Below are positions 16,188 through 25,812 of a DNA stretch of 39,685 nucleotides, piece by piece (position 1 is the first letter of the stretch; every line of letters starts with the position of its first letter). The stretch is from Gammaproteobacteria bacterium (GTDB lineage Bacteria; Pseudomonadota; Gammaproteobacteria; Steroidobacterales; GCA-2729495). Position numbers and translations under genes: made by a program. Below the pieces are notes generated by a model, which worked only from the letters and a program-made list of their open reading frames with translations, had not been told where the DNA came from and did no database searches. The stretch lies in assembly GCA_013001905.1 (NCBI GenBank), contig JABDLC010000014.1, forward strand, positions 2,501 through 42,185, given 5' to 3'.

Positions 16188-16928
16188 ATGCGTGAAGTAC
16201 GTGTCTACTCAGAACAGGCGTTGTCCGCCGACACCACATTGCAGCTGGGCCGGCAGGCATCCCGGCACATCAGCCAGGTGTTGCGCATGCAACCCGGCCA
16301 GTCTCTGACTTTGTTTGACGGCAGCGGGAGCGAGTATGGCGCGACGATCGCGGCGATTTCTCGCTCGGCGGTAGAGGTAGTGACCGGCGCGGAACAGCAT
16401 GCTGACCGGGAGTCGCCACTTAAAATCACACTCTGGCACGGCTTGTGCCGCGCCGAACGCATGGACACGGTCGTGCAGAAGGCGACAGAGTTAGGCGTTA
16501 CCACGATTCAGCCGGTATTGAATGAGCGCAGCATTATCAAACTTGACGAGAAGCGCGCTGCGAAAAAAACAATGCACTGGCGAAATATCGCTATCAGCGC
16601 CTGCGAGCAAAGCGGGCGCAACGTGGTCCCGGAAGTGTGCGCGCCGGAATCGTTCCAGCGCTTGCTGACCCGCATGACCCCGCATGACATTGCGGTACTG
16701 CTGCATCCGTCGGGGTCTGAGCAGTTAACCGCGCTCGTCGCGAACCGCAGTCCGGATTCTGTCTTGTTGTGCACAGGACCCGAAGGCGGCTTCAGTGATG
16801 CAGAAACAGCAGCAGCGCAGGAAGCCGGGCTGACAGTGACCGTACTGGGGCCGCGCGTATTGCGCACGGAAACGGCGCCGCTGGCGGCCCTGAGTGTGAT
16901 TCAGGCGCTGGCGGGCGACCTGGCTTAG
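16188..16928 (+). CDS. rsmE: 16S rRNA m3U1498 methyltransferase
   Basis: SPOUT-class enzyme that methylates N3 of U1498 in 16S rRNA. The protein has 246 residues. An N-terminal PUA-like part comes first (MREVRVYSEQAL, then HISQVLRMQPGQSLTLFDGSG). The knotted C-terminal domain has CRAERMDTVVQKATELGV, QSGRNVVPEV, the SAM-binding GPEGGFSDAE and the LGPRVLRTETAPLAAL motif. ATG 16188 was chosen because the family starts there. Its stop codon overlaps the chpC stop on the opposite strand by 4 nt. In many gammaproteobacteria rsmE adjoins gshB; here the pil-chp operon lies between them. Confidence 0.95.
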   Translation: MREVRVYSEQALSADTTLQLGRQASRHISQVLRMQPGQSLTLFDGSGSEYGATIAAISRSAVEVVTGAEQHADRESPLKITLWHGLCRAERMDTVVQKATELGVTTIQPVLNERSIIKLDEKRAAKKTMHWRNIAISACEQSGRNVVPEVCAPESFQRLLTRMTPHDIAVLLHPSGSEQLTALVANRSPDSVLLCTGPEGGFSDAETAAAQEAGLTVTVLGPRVLRTETAPLAALSVIQALAGDLA

Positions 16929-17392
16929 CTAACCGCGACCGCTTCCGCGATACGGGGCTCGAGTATTTCGAGATCGGGAATCAGGGCCGTCTCGCTCAAC
17001 ATCGTGATCCGGCAAATCACAGGCGAGTCATCCGCTGCCTGATAACTGAGATCAGGCTGCACCACTTCACTGTTAACGCGCACCATTTGCGGAAAGCCCT
17101 GAGCGAGCACACCGTATGCCGGGCAGTCGGCGCTGTTCAGCGGGTTAAACACAACCACACGGGTGCGGCCACCGACCGCTGGAATCGGATAATCAAGCAA
17201 CGCCTCGAATGACAGCACCGGCACCTCACGATCGCGCCAGGTCACGGTATCCCTGATCCAGCCATCGTCTTCTGCGACTGCCGCCGTCGGCGTGTAACGC
17301 ACGACCTCGGCGACACACGAGCGCGGTACGATCAGGCGTTCGTCGCCAAGCGGAATCAGCAGGCTGTACAGCTCTTCGCTGGTCATCGCCAT
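16925..17392 (-). CDS. chpC: CheW-like protein of the Chp system
   Basis: 155-residue CheW-domain protein (ELYSLLIPLGDERLIVPRSCVAEVVRY, then VPVLSFEALLDYP and RTRVVVFNPLN). It likely couples receptor input to ChpA. In P. aeruginosa ChpC is the second CheW-like protein of the twitching cluster and lies after chpB; here it follows chpA directly. The ATG shares its A with the TGA of chpA (TGATG, 1 nt overlap), a sign of translational coupling. It is shorter and more divergent than PilI. It ends tail to tail with rsmE. Confidence 0.82.
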   Translation of the reverse strand: MAMTSEELYSLLIPLGDERLIVPRSCVAEVVRYTPTAAVAEDDGWIRDTVTWRDREVPVLSFEALLDYPIPAVGGRTRVVVFNPLNSADCPAYGVLAQGFPQMVRVNSEVVQPDLSYQAADDSPVICRITMLSETALIPDLEILEPRIAEAVAVS

Positions 17393-20300
17393 CAGTCAGA
17401 CTGCTCCTCTGCATCGCTCATATCAGCCGAACTCCGGCCAACGCCACCCGGCTCGCTGCCGGAATCGTTACCGGACGTCGCCCGGGAGTCCGACGACCCG
17501 TCAACGAGCAGCGCGTTGATTGCGTCCAGCATCTCGTGCTCCTGATAGGGCTTACCGAGATAGTCATTGACGCCCAGCTCTATCGCGCGAGCCCGGTGCT
17601 TCTCGCCCGACCTCGACGTGACCATGATGATCGGTAATGTTGCCGTCGCCGGGTTTGCACGCACCCGGCCCGCGAATTCATAGCCGTCCATCCGTGGCAT
17701 TTCGACATCAAGCAGAATAATTTTCGGTTGATGGTCCTGCAGCACATCGAGGGCTTCGAGACCGTCTTTCGCTGTCAGCACGCGGAGCCCGTTGCGCTCC
17801 AGCAGGCGCTGCGTAACGCGTCGCATGGTGATCGAGTCATCAACGACCAGCGCCAGCGGCGGCAGGTTGTCCTCATCTTCAGGTTGCAGATCTTCCGGAT
17901 CGAACTCCGGCACCGGCATGCGCACGATCGCGGGCGCATCGAGAATCACAACAATACGTCCGTCGCCCAGAATGGTGGCGCCGGCCACCCCGCGTATACC
18001 GGACAGCTGTGCACCGATGGGCTTGATCACGATTTCCCGCGCATCAGCGGTGTCGTCGGTAATCAATGCGGTGGAATTTTCTGCTGCAGACACCAGAATG
18101 AGCGACACTTTTTCCTGCTCGGGGCTGATACGGGCAGGGCCGAGGCCGAGATACGGACCCAGATGCTGCAATCGATAGTGGCGTCCGCCGTACTCAACCG
18201 CCGGCTCATCATCCGCCATGCGTTGATCGAATTCGTCGCGATCAATGCGCACAACGCCTTCCACACTCGGCAGCGGTAACGCAAAACTTTCGGCACCCGC
18301 GCGTACGATAAATGCCTGCGTGATCGCCAGGGTGTAAGGGAGGCGCACGGTGAAGGTACAACCCTTGCCCTGTTCGGTACTGATAGCCAGCGTGCCGCCC
18401 AGCTTGGCGACTTCATTGACCACCACGTCCATGCCGATACCGCGACCGGCAGACTGAGTGAGCTGATCGGCGGTGGAAAGCCCCGAGCGCAGAATCATCT
18501 GTGCCAGTTCTTCCTCACTGAATTCCTGACCTTCGCGAATTAGATTTTCACTGATCGCTTTTTGTCGCACACGCTCCATGTCGATGCCGGCGCCGTCATC
18601 AGCCACATCAATCAGCACATGCGATCCATCGCGCCGGAACGCGATCGTGATCGTGGCGGTCTCTGATTTGCCGGCGCCAACACGGGCCTCGGGCTTCTCG
18701 ACACCGTGTATTACCGCGTTGCGAAGCATGTGTTCGAACGGGCCGATCATGCGTTCCATGACCTGACGATCCAACTCGCCACTGGACCCTTTCACCACCA
18801 GTTCCACGAGCTTGCCGCTTTCCTGTGCCTGCTGACGAACCAGACGCTGCAGTCGCGGCACGTGCTGCTCGAACGGCACCATACGGGTACGCATCAGGCT
18901 GTCCTGCAGCTCTGATGTCACGCGTTGCTGCTGCGAGAGTATGGTCTCGGTATCGGAGGCAATATTCTGCAGCAGATCTTTGAGACTGCTGACGTCGCTG
19001 GCCGTCTCGCTCAATCCGCGGGACAACTGTTGAATCGTCGAGTAGCGATCAAGCTCCAGCGGATCAAACTGCTCATCCGTGTCGGGCGTTTCGTTCTGGT
19101 GCTTGAAGAGTATCTGCGCCTCGGTTTCCATCTCGAGCAGGCGCAGCTGCTGCTGCAGTCGCTGCACGGTCTGGCCAAGCTCTTCGAGATTGAACTGGAT
19201 CGAACTGGTCTGCTGCTTCAGACGGGAGTGCGAAATACTGATCTCGCCGGCGTTATTGAGCAGATCTTCCAGCATCGCCGAATCAACACGCGCCATCTCC
19301 TTGCGCGCCGCTCCTTCAGCGGCCGAAACCGGCGGCGCCAGTGAATCCGGGAGTGGCATCGGCTCGTCGGGCGCCTTGCCGCGGATCAGGTCATCGGCAA
19401 GCTCACCGAGCTGATCGGGCTCGGGAATTCTGATCTCACCGTCGGCCGTGTCATCAGTGGCTTCTTCCGGCTGTTCCTGTTCGTGCTGCTGTTCATCGAC
19501 GGGCGGTTCCGGGAACGGCACTTCACCCGCGGGCGCATCGGTCACCATGGTGCCCTGCGATGCGATATCTATGCGTCTGAGCAAACCCTGATCAGCCGGC
19601 AAAACGCGGCCGTCAATAACATTTTCGCGCATCGAATGCAGAGCATCGATACTCGTTTGCAACAAACCCAGCATGTCGTCGTTAAAGCCGGTACTGCCGG
19701 TGTTAATGCGTATCAGCAGCGACTCCAGTTCATGGCTCAGATCACCCATCGCGGTTAAACCCGCCATGCGCGCCCCGCCTTTGATGGTGTGCAGGTGGCG
19801 CTGTAATTCCGCCAGTGCATCCGTGGCCGCCGGATTGCTGCTCAGCGTCTGCAGCGCCGTATCGGACGCCTGCAGGATTTCACTGGCCTCCTCGCAAAAG
19901 ATGGCAGCTATCTCGGCATCGAACTCGCTGTCTTCCGCACCGGTATCAGCAGAGGCATCATCAGCGGCCTCAACGTCATCCTCAACGTCATCCTCAACGT
20001 CATCCTCAACGTCATCCTCAACATCGGGCACATCATCTGCAGCGTCTTCGCTCGCGTGCTCGCGCTCGGCAAGTTCGACAGCCAGTGCGTGCAGACGCTC
20101 TTCAAGATCCGTTGTATCCGGCGGCGGCAGATCCGGCTCAGGGTTCTCGAGCTGGGCCATCATGAGCTCAACCGCATCAATGCTTGCGGCAACGTACTCA
20201 CGCTGAACCGCGTCGAATGCGGCACGATGATCGAAGACCTGTTCGACAAACTGATCGAGCGCTTCGGTCAACCCGGCGGCATGGTCGACATTGGCCATGG

Positions 20301-22779
20301 CCAGACTGCCGTGCAGGGTGTGGCAGGCATGATGGGTCTTTTCGTCAACCGCGACGCCTTCAGCGGCGCTTTGCTCGAGGTGCTCGCGAATGGTGGCAAT
20401 GTGCCCTGCCGTTTCGCGACCGAGAATATCCAGCAGCACGGGGTCGATTTCGGGCGTCGCGGCAGGCAACTCCTGCTCATCGTCGCCTGGCGCTTCCGCC
20501 TCAGACGGCAAATCGGTAACTTCGTCGCCGGCGCCAATCGCATACGCGTCCGGAATCAGGCCTTCAGCGAACGCGCCCGCATGCTGAGCCAATGCTTCGA
20601 TATCCGCCTCCGGGTCGGTGCCGGCTTCGAGCTGTTCCAGCAACTGCGGCGTTGCTGCCACCGCATCACCGACGAATGCAACCAGTTCGGGGCCGGTGTC
20701 AATCGTCTTGCTGATAATCCGGTTAAGGAGGTCTTCAATGCTCCATGCATATTCGCCAAACAGCTTGGCGCCCACCATGCGTCCGCTGCCTTTCAGCGTG
20801 TGATAGGAACGCCGCAGTGTAATCAGCGCTTCCTCGTCATCATGATCCCCGGCCCAGACCGGGTAATGACGATTGATAGATTCGATTTCCTCGCGCGCCT
20901 CTTCGATGAAAACTTCCAGCAACTCAAGGTCCGGCGGCTCATCGCCGGTTTCCATGACCGGCGCTTCGATGATGCGGGTCTTCTCGTGCTCGGCCGGGTC
21001 CTGCGCGCCCTGAATGACGGCCGGCAGATCTTCCGGCGAAATCCGCAGCGTCTGCGACACGTCGGCAACATCATCCGCTACAGGCACAGCGGCAGGCTCG
21101 GCATCTTCAAGAACAGCAAGACTGCGCTCGGCATTTTCAAGCATGTAGACCGGCTCTTTACGGCCGGCCTGCAGGGTTTCCATGTAGTACTCGAGACTGA
21201 CGATCGCATCGGCCAACCGGTTGAGCCGGCCCGGCTCGTTAGTAACTACCGAGTCCTGCAGATTGGCGTGAATTGCGCTGCCGATTCGATCCAGCACGCT
21301 GACCGCGCGGCTGTAACCGAGCATGGTCAGGCCCGCGTGCACGCCACGCAGCTGTTCCGGCAGCGCATCCATACCGCGACGGTCTGTCGGCTGCTCCAGC
21401 ACCGTGCTGATGGTTTCCTTGATGTGCGCGAGATTCACTTTGCATTCGCGCAGCACCGCCTCAGTGACTGCCTGATAATCCGCATCGAGCGGCTCGCTGC
21501 CCTCGGTACTCGCCGCGCTGCGAACCAGACCCACGAGCTCGCTCTCCAGTGCGTCTTCGACTTCCAGCAGACTGGCGGCAAGCCCGACCAGCGCGCCCTG
21601 TTCAACTTCCTCAGCGCCGACCAGCGCCTCCAGCTCACGACTATGGGCAGCAACGTTTTCCCGCAGGCGATCCAGGCCAAGCACGCCCAATGTCTCAGAA
21701 ATTTTACGCAGCACCGCGACCTGTGCTTCCAGCTCGGTCGCATCTTCCATGCCCGTGCGGACATAAATGTCGAGCACGTCTTTGGCGCGCCCCAGATCTT
21801 CACTGATCGCACCGGCCACCGTTTTCATGAGCTGCGGGCTTGGCGCTGCAAGACTCTCACGCAATTCATCGACCTGCTCTTCAGCGGGTGCGACATCACC
21901 CAACTGATAGGCCGAACGCAACGCCGCGACACGCTCGCCACTGCTCGTTGCACGCGCGATATAAAACAGCAGATTATTGACCAGGTCCGCGGGCGGATTC
22001 GCAGTGAAGTCGTCGGGCCCTGATTGCAGTAGCCGCTTGATCTCTCGATCGACCTGACCCAGCAATCTTTTTAAAGAGATGCTGGCGTCGAGCCCGCCGT
22101 CTGCAAGTGCCTCAAGCACACCGCCGACCACCCACCAGAGACGGTGCAACTCCTGATTGGCAGCACCCGCTTCGAGTTGCATAGCGACCGCGTGCATGCG
22201 CTGCAGGTTGCGCTCGGCGTCCGCGCCTTTGATCCACCCCAGCAGACCCAGCTGGAACTGTGGCCGTAATTTCGCCACGTCGAGGTCTGCACCCGCACCA
22301 TCCGCGACCGCATGCAGGGCCTGCTCGGAACTGGCTAACGACTGTCCGTTCAGCAACATCAGCGTGCTTTCAGACAGCAGTGACTGACGGCGGGCTGCCC
22401 GCAGGTCGTTCAACAGCGGCAGCATCACCAGGGGTATATCCCGGCCGCCATCCATAATGCGCTCGACGTAACTCGGCAGCTGCACCATGGCGCGACTCAG
22501 AGCTTCGATACCCTCATCGAATATTGAGCCGGATTTATCGCTGGCAATAAGAAAATTGCAGGTCGCTTCCATCTCTTTGGCAAGCAACCCGGCACCGTAA
22601 ATACTCGCTATTTGCAGCGCGCCGTGCACAGCATGCAGTTGCTCCGCACACTTTTTCAGCTCGCGCGGATTGCCGTCGCCCTCGGCATAGCCCTCCAGCG
22701 CAGCATGCGCATCACGCAGGGTCGCGGCGATCTGCTCGCCGACCGCGTGAAAAGACTCTGCTCGTGCCGTATCAGTCAT
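17392..22779 (-). CDS. chpA: Hybrid chemotaxis histidine kinase ChpA
   Basis: Very large CheA-type kinase (1795 residues) of the twitching/cAMP chemosensory system. The N-terminal 600 residues contain degenerate Hpt-like helical repeats (LHAVHGALQIASIYGA, LRGVHAGLTMLGYSRA). Three Hpt domains keep a phosphorylatable histidine: H660 (SYHTLKGSGRMVG), H820 (CHTLHGSLAMAN) and H997 (HLHTIKGGARMAG). An acidic DDVE repeat lies near residues 920-940. The core follows: N-box NAVIHGVEKPEA (about 1353), DVADDGAGID (about 1397), GRGIGMDVV (about 1445), a CheW-like domain, and a C-terminal receiver with D1691 (LLDVEMPRMDG) and LGKPYQ. P. aeruginosa ChpA is longer, with more Hpt modules. It starts 28 nt after pilJ. 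Confidence 0.95.
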   Translation of the reverse strand: MTDTARAESFHAVGEQIAATLRDAHAALEGYAEGDGNPRELKKCAEQLHAVHGALQIASIYGAGLLAKEMEATCNFLIASDKSGSIFDEGIEALSRAMVQLPSYVERIMDGGRDIPLVMLPLLNDLRAARRQSLLSESTLMLLNGQSLASSEQALHAVADGAGADLDVAKLRPQFQLGLLGWIKGADAERNLQRMHAVAMQLEAGAANQELHRLWWVVGGVLEALADGGLDASISLKRLLGQVDREIKRLLQSGPDDFTANPPADLVNNLLFYIARATSSGERVAALRSAYQLGDVAPAEEQVDELRESLAAPSPQLMKTVAGAISEDLGRAKDVLDIYVRTGMEDATELEAQVAVLRKISETLGVLGLDRLRENVAAHSRELEALVGAEEVEQGALVGLAASLLEVEDALESELVGLVRSAASTEGSEPLDADYQAVTEAVLRECKVNLAHIKETISTVLEQPTDRRGMDALPEQLRGVHAGLTMLGYSRAVSVLDRIGSAIHANLQDSVVTNEPGRLNRLADAIVSLEYYMETLQAGRKEPVYMLENAERSLAVLEDAEPAAVPVADDVADVSQTLRISPEDLPAVIQGAQDPAEHEKTRIIEAPVMETGDEPPDLELLEVFIEEAREEIESINRHYPVWAGDHDDEEALITLRRSYHTLKGSGRMVGAKLFGEYAWSIEDLLNRIISKTIDTGPELVAFVGDAVAATPQLLEQLEAGTDPEADIEALAQHAGAFAEGLIPDAYAIGAGDEVTDLPSEAEAPGDDEQELPAATPEIDPVLLDILGRETAGHIATIREHLEQSAAEGVAVDEKTHHACHTLHGSLAMANVDHAAGLTEALDQFVEQVFDHRAAFDAVQREYVAASIDAVELMMAQLENPEPDLPPPDTTDLEERLHALAVELAEREHASEDAADDVPDVEDDVEDDVEDDVEDDVEAADDASADTGAEDSEFDAEIAAIFCEEASEILQASDTALQTLSSNPAATDALAELQRHLHTIKGGARMAGLTAMGDLSHELESLLIRINTGSTGFNDDMLGLLQTSIDALHSMRENVIDGRVLPADQGLLRRIDIASQGTMVTDAPAGEVPFPEPPVDEQQHEQEQPEEATDDTADGEIRIPEPDQLGELADDLIRGKAPDEPMPLPDSLAPPVSAAEGAARKEMARVDSAMLEDLLNNAGEISISHSRLKQQTSSIQFNLEELGQTVQRLQQQLRLLEMETEAQILFKHQNETPDTDEQFDPLELDRYSTIQQLSRGLSETASDVSSLKDLLQNIASDTETILSQQQRVTSELQDSLMRTRMVPFEQHVPRLQRLVRQQAQESGKLVELVVKGSSGELDRQVMERMIGPFEHMLRNAVIHGVEKPEARVGAGKSETATITIAFRRDGSHVLIDVADDGAGIDMERVRQKAISENLIREGQEFSEEELAQMILRSGLSTADQLTQSAGRGIGMDVVVNEVAKLGGTLAISTEQGKGCTFTVRLPYTLAITQAFIVRAGAESFALPLPSVEGVVRIDRDEFDQRMADDEPAVEYGGRHYRLQHLGPYLGLGPARISPEQEKVSLILVSAAENSTALITDDTADAREIVIKPIGAQLSGIRGVAGATILGDGRIVVILDAPAIVRMPVPEFDPEDLQPEDEDNLPPLALVVDDSITMRRVTQRLLERNGLRVLTAKDGLEALDVLQDHQPKIILLDVEMPRMDGYEFAGRVRANPATATLPIIMVTSRSGEKHRARAIELGVNDYLGKPYQEHEMLDAINALLVDGSSDSRATSGNDSGSEPGGVGRSSADMSDAEEQSD
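19969..20028 (+). repeat. 12 bp tandem repeat inside chpA
   Basis: CTCAACGTCATC is repeated four times exactly (19969-20016), followed by a degenerate fifth unit (20017-20028). On the coding strand it encodes DDVE repeats, an acidic spacer between two Hpt regions. Unit length is a multiple of three, so copy-number changes would keep the frame. Confidence 0.95.
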
Positions 22780-22807
22780 TCAGGCCTGGTCTCTGCTTCA
22801 CGGTGGC

Positions 22808-24853
22808 TCAGGCAGTCTGCTCGTCGGCCAGCAGTTTGTTGTCGTCGCCGGACGACTCATCTGCATCGGCAGACGAAGACTGCTCACCGCCCGGTTCGCT
22901 CTCAGCCTCCGCTGCATGCGGGTCGCTTGGCAGGACGAAACCGGATACTGACTCCCGCAGTTGCGAGGCCAGTGACGACAGCTGACTGATATAGTTGGTC
23001 GTGGTCGCAGCACTGGCATCGGTTTCATCGGCAATGGCTTCGAGCCGCTCGGCGCTATCCAGCACCTTGCGAGCCGCATCCGTCTGCTCACGCGCCGAAC
23101 TCGAAATGTTCTGCACCAGCATCGCGATCTGGTTAGAGACCTGCTCAATTTCCTCGAGGGCCGCACCGGCATTCTCGGCGAGCAATGCACCGCCGACGAC
23201 GTCGGTGGTGCTGCGCTCCATCGATACGACGGCCTCGTTAGTGTCCGCCTGAATCGTACTGACCAGCACTTCGATTTGTTTCGTCGCATTGGCAGAACGC
23301 TCAGCCAGGCGCTGCACCTCGTCGGCAACAACGGCGAAGCCGCGGCCTGCTTCGCCGGCCATTGACGCCTGAATTGATGCGTTCAGAGCAAGAATATTGG
23401 TCTGGTCCGCAATGTCATTGATCAGCTCAACGATGTCACCGATTTCCTGTGAGCTCTCACCGAGCCGCTTGATGCGCTTCGATGTTTCCTGAATCGTTTC
23501 GCGAATCGTGTTCATGCCTTCGATCGTGCGGCGCACCGCATCGCCGCCTTTATGCGCGATATCAACCGAGTGGCGGGCGACGTCAGCTGATCGTTCCGCG
23601 TTCCCCGACACCTCGTCAATGGACGCTGCCATCTGCTGAATCGCCTCGCTGGCATCCTTAATCTGCCGCGACTGTGCATCGCTCGCATCGGCCAGTGATC
23701 GCGCACTGGTTTCCGTTTGCTTCGTTGCATCCTCGACCAGGATCGCGCCCTTGTTGATAGTTTCGACCAGCTCGCGCAATGCCTCGACCGCAAAGTTGAT
23801 CGAGTCAGCGATGGCGCCTGTGATGTCTTCGCCCACCGTTGCCTGCACGGTGAGATCGCCGTCAGCAAGACTGCTCAGCTCATCAAGCAACCTCAGAATG
23901 GCCTGCTGATCCGATTCGGTCTGTTGCGCAAGGCGCACCGTGCGCTCGCGTTGCCCGGATGCCCGGTACCACAGCACCAGCATCACGATCACGATGAACG
24001 CAGCAGCACCGAGTAGGGCAAACAGCCGCTGGTACTCGGCGGTGATGCCCGGTGACACCGACGGATTGCCGAAGGTCAGTCGGTCACTCTCCATTGCGCG
24101 CACCAGATTATCGAGCGTCGTTTTGGCATCGCGAACGGGCCCGAGCAAATCAGACGCCCGCGCTCCGTCATTAACCGTTTGCCCCAACTGCTGAGCGCGG
24201 CGCGCCAGCGTCGCGAGCGCCTGATCCGTGCCGGGCCCGGCAATGGCGGGTATACCCAGTTGCGGATCGCCTGCCTGCATTGCGCGCACGATCTGCTGCA
24301 ACTCCATCTCGGCATCAACGAGCCGGCTGGTGTAGTCGGCGTCACCTGTCACCAGCCCGCCGGCTGCCACCCGCATTGTCCCCGCCAGCACACGCAACCG
24401 CTCAAGGTTTGCGGTGATCGCCGGCTGTCGCTGCAGTGAGACCTCTCCCTGCAGGCCATAAACCGCCTCTGTGAAATTGCTTTCAATTTCGGCGATGCGT
24501 GCAACGGTGCCGTGCAATTCGGTAATTTCAACTTCGCCGTCGAGCAGCACTTGCACTACGCGGCGCAGCTCACCGAGATTCTGGCGCTGCCCTTCTTCCA
24601 GACCGGTGGTCGTGATGTCATTAAGTGCCGCGTTGGTCATGCGCAATGCGGCAAATGCGGAGGCGTCGCCGTCGAGTGCATTATCCGCCTGCAGGCTCGC
24701 GGCCTGCGCGTTCAACAGCACCTCCACCGCGGCCGGCTTACCCGCCGGACCGAAACTCAGCCCGTAAAGCCACCATGCCGTGATCGCCAGCGTGCCAAGT
24801 AACAGCATCGCCAGTGCCGGCATGTATCGTCCGTCTTTCGTCCCTGACGCCAT
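22808..24853 (-). CDS. pilJ: Methyl-accepting chemotaxis protein PilJ
   Basis: Inner-membrane receptor of the twitching system, 681 residues. A first membrane segment (ALAMLLLGTLAITAWWLYGL, about residues 13-32) leads to a periplasmic region with two PilJ-type helical repeats (ALRMTNAALNDITTTGLEEGQ). A second membrane segment (LFALLGAAAFIVIVMLVLWY, about residue 275) is followed by a HAMP-like region. The long signalling coiled coil has the conserved tip (EIGDIVELINDIADQTNILA, then AGRGFAVVADEVQRLAERSA). The end is acidic and lacks a CheB/CheR tethering pentapeptide. No pilK methyltransferase gene follows it, unlike in P. aeruginosa. Confidence 0.94.
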   Translation of the reverse strand: MASGTKDGRYMPALAMLLLGTLAITAWWLYGLSFGPAGKPAAVEVLLNAQAASLQADNALDGDASAFAALRMTNAALNDITTTGLEEGQRQNLGELRRVVQVLLDGEVEITELHGTVARIAEIESNFTEAVYGLQGEVSLQRQPAITANLERLRVLAGTMRVAAGGLVTGDADYTSRLVDAEMELQQIVRAMQAGDPQLGIPAIAGPGTDQALATLARRAQQLGQTVNDGARASDLLGPVRDAKTTLDNLVRAMESDRLTFGNPSVSPGITAEYQRLFALLGAAAFIVIVMLVLWYRASGQRERTVRLAQQTESDQQAILRLLDELSSLADGDLTVQATVGEDITGAIADSINFAVEALRELVETINKGAILVEDATKQTETSARSLADASDAQSRQIKDASEAIQQMAASIDEVSGNAERSADVARHSVDIAHKGGDAVRRTIEGMNTIRETIQETSKRIKRLGESSQEIGDIVELINDIADQTNILALNASIQASMAGEAGRGFAVVADEVQRLAERSANATKQIEVLVSTIQADTNEAVVSMERSTTDVVGGALLAENAGAALEEIEQVSNQIAMLVQNISSSAREQTDAARKVLDSAERLEAIADETDASAATTTNYISQLSSLASQLRESVSGFVLPSDPHAAEAESEPGGEQSSSADADESSGDDNKLLADEQTA

Positions 24854-24872
24854 CAGTCAGTCGTCTCCGTCT

Positions 24873-25442
24873 TCAAGCCGCAGCCTTCTGGAATTCACTT
24901 GCCGCGATCAGTTTCTCGATGCTGAACACCGGCCAGGTGTCATCACCCCGCACGCAGGCGCCATCGAGAAACTGTTCACAACGTAATTCTGTTTCGGGCA
25001 TCTCCGTCGAGAATTCGGAACGCAGGAAACGGCGAAAACCGAATACCTCATCCACGATAATTCCGACCAGCCCGTCACTGTGATTCGCGACCAGCACACG
25101 TGCCGTACGCGAACTGCGGCTGCTGCCGGCGCCAAGAAATCCGCGCAGATCGAATACCGGCAGCAACTGGCCGCGCAGATTCGCCAGACCCGCTACCCAA
25201 TCTTTGGTGCCGGGTACGCGGGTCACGGAACCCGGCATCATCATGACCTCACGAACCTGGGTGCGAGCCACCAGAAAACGTTCGTCGCCGAGCAGGCAGC
25301 CAATACCTACCCACTCTTCTGCATCGGCATCACTCGCGGACGCACCGGATAACGCGAGCCGGCTGCGGCGCTCAAGCTCACGCAACAGCTCAAACGGCTG
25401 ATCCCGAAGCTCTCTCAGTGAACCCTGATGCGCGTCGCTCAT
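24873..25442 (-). CDS. pilI: CheW-like twitching protein PilI
   Basis: 189-residue CheW-domain adaptor between PilJ and ChpA. Motifs are PFELLRELERRSR (N-terminal helix), GIGCLLGDERFLVARTQVREVM, WVAGLANLRGQLLPVFDLRGFLG, VGIIVDEVFGFRRF, and C-terminal WPVFSIEKLI. The ATG at 25440-25442 overlaps the TGA of pilH by 4 nt (ATGA), so coupling is likely. A longer frame reading to 25532 is antisense-like and lies within pilH, so it was rejected. Confidence 0.92.
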   Translation of the reverse strand: MSDAHQGSLRELRDQPFELLRELERRSRLALSGASASDADAEEWVGIGCLLGDERFLVARTQVREVMMMPGSVTRVPGTKDWVAGLANLRGQLLPVFDLRGFLGAGSSRSSRTARVLVANHSDGLVGIIVDEVFGFRRFLRSEFSTEMPETELRCEQFLDGACVRGDDTWPVFSIEKLIAASEFQKAAA

Positions 25443-25804
25443 GCGTTGAGTGCAGCCTCCACCGCATCGGCAAGCTGATCTTCGTTGATCGGCTTGACGA
25501 GGTATTGGGCGGCGCCCTGCCGCAATCCCCAAATGCGATCCGTCTCCTGACCCTTGCCGCTCACGATGACGATCGGAATAGCTTTGGTCACCGGATTGCG
25601 CGTCAGTTTGCGGGTCGCCTGAAAACCATTCATGCCCGGCATCACCACATCCATCACGATGACCTCCGGCTGCACTTGTTCCGCCGTCGCGATCGCTTCT
25701 TCACCATCGCTGGCCACAACTGTGTCGTAACCACGACGCTCGAGCGCCTTACAGAAAATATGCTGTTCTGTGGGCGAGTCGTCGACAATTAGTACCAGTG
25801 TCAT
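25439..25804 (-). CDS. pilH: Twitching response regulator PilH
   Basis: Single-domain CheY-like receiver of 121 residues: VLIVDDSPTEQ (acidic pair D8, D9), phospho-acceptor D52 (IVMDVVMPGMNG), the Ser in IVSGKG and K104 (YLVKPI). In P. aeruginosa PilH acts with PilT in pilus retraction, possibly as a phosphate sink. It lies between pilG (8 nt upstream) and pilI (4 nt overlap), the standard order. pilT and pilU lie about 7 kb away on the same strand. Confidence 0.94.
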   Translation of the reverse strand: MTLVLIVDDSPTEQHIFCKALERRGYDTVVASDGEEAIATAEQVQPEVIVMDVVMPGMNGFQATRKLTRNPVTKAIPIVIVSGKGQETDRIWGLRQGAAQYLVKPINEDQLADAVEAALNA

Positions 25805-25812
25805 TGTCAGCC

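Noticed and set aside
19969-20028. Short tandem repeats as a CRISPR array
   Set aside because: Units are 12 bp, contiguous without spacers, and encode protein.
20056-22023. 655-codon open frame antisense to chpA
   Set aside because: It mirrors the chpA codons in a G+C-biased gene, has no protein motif or ribosome site, and chpA is certain.
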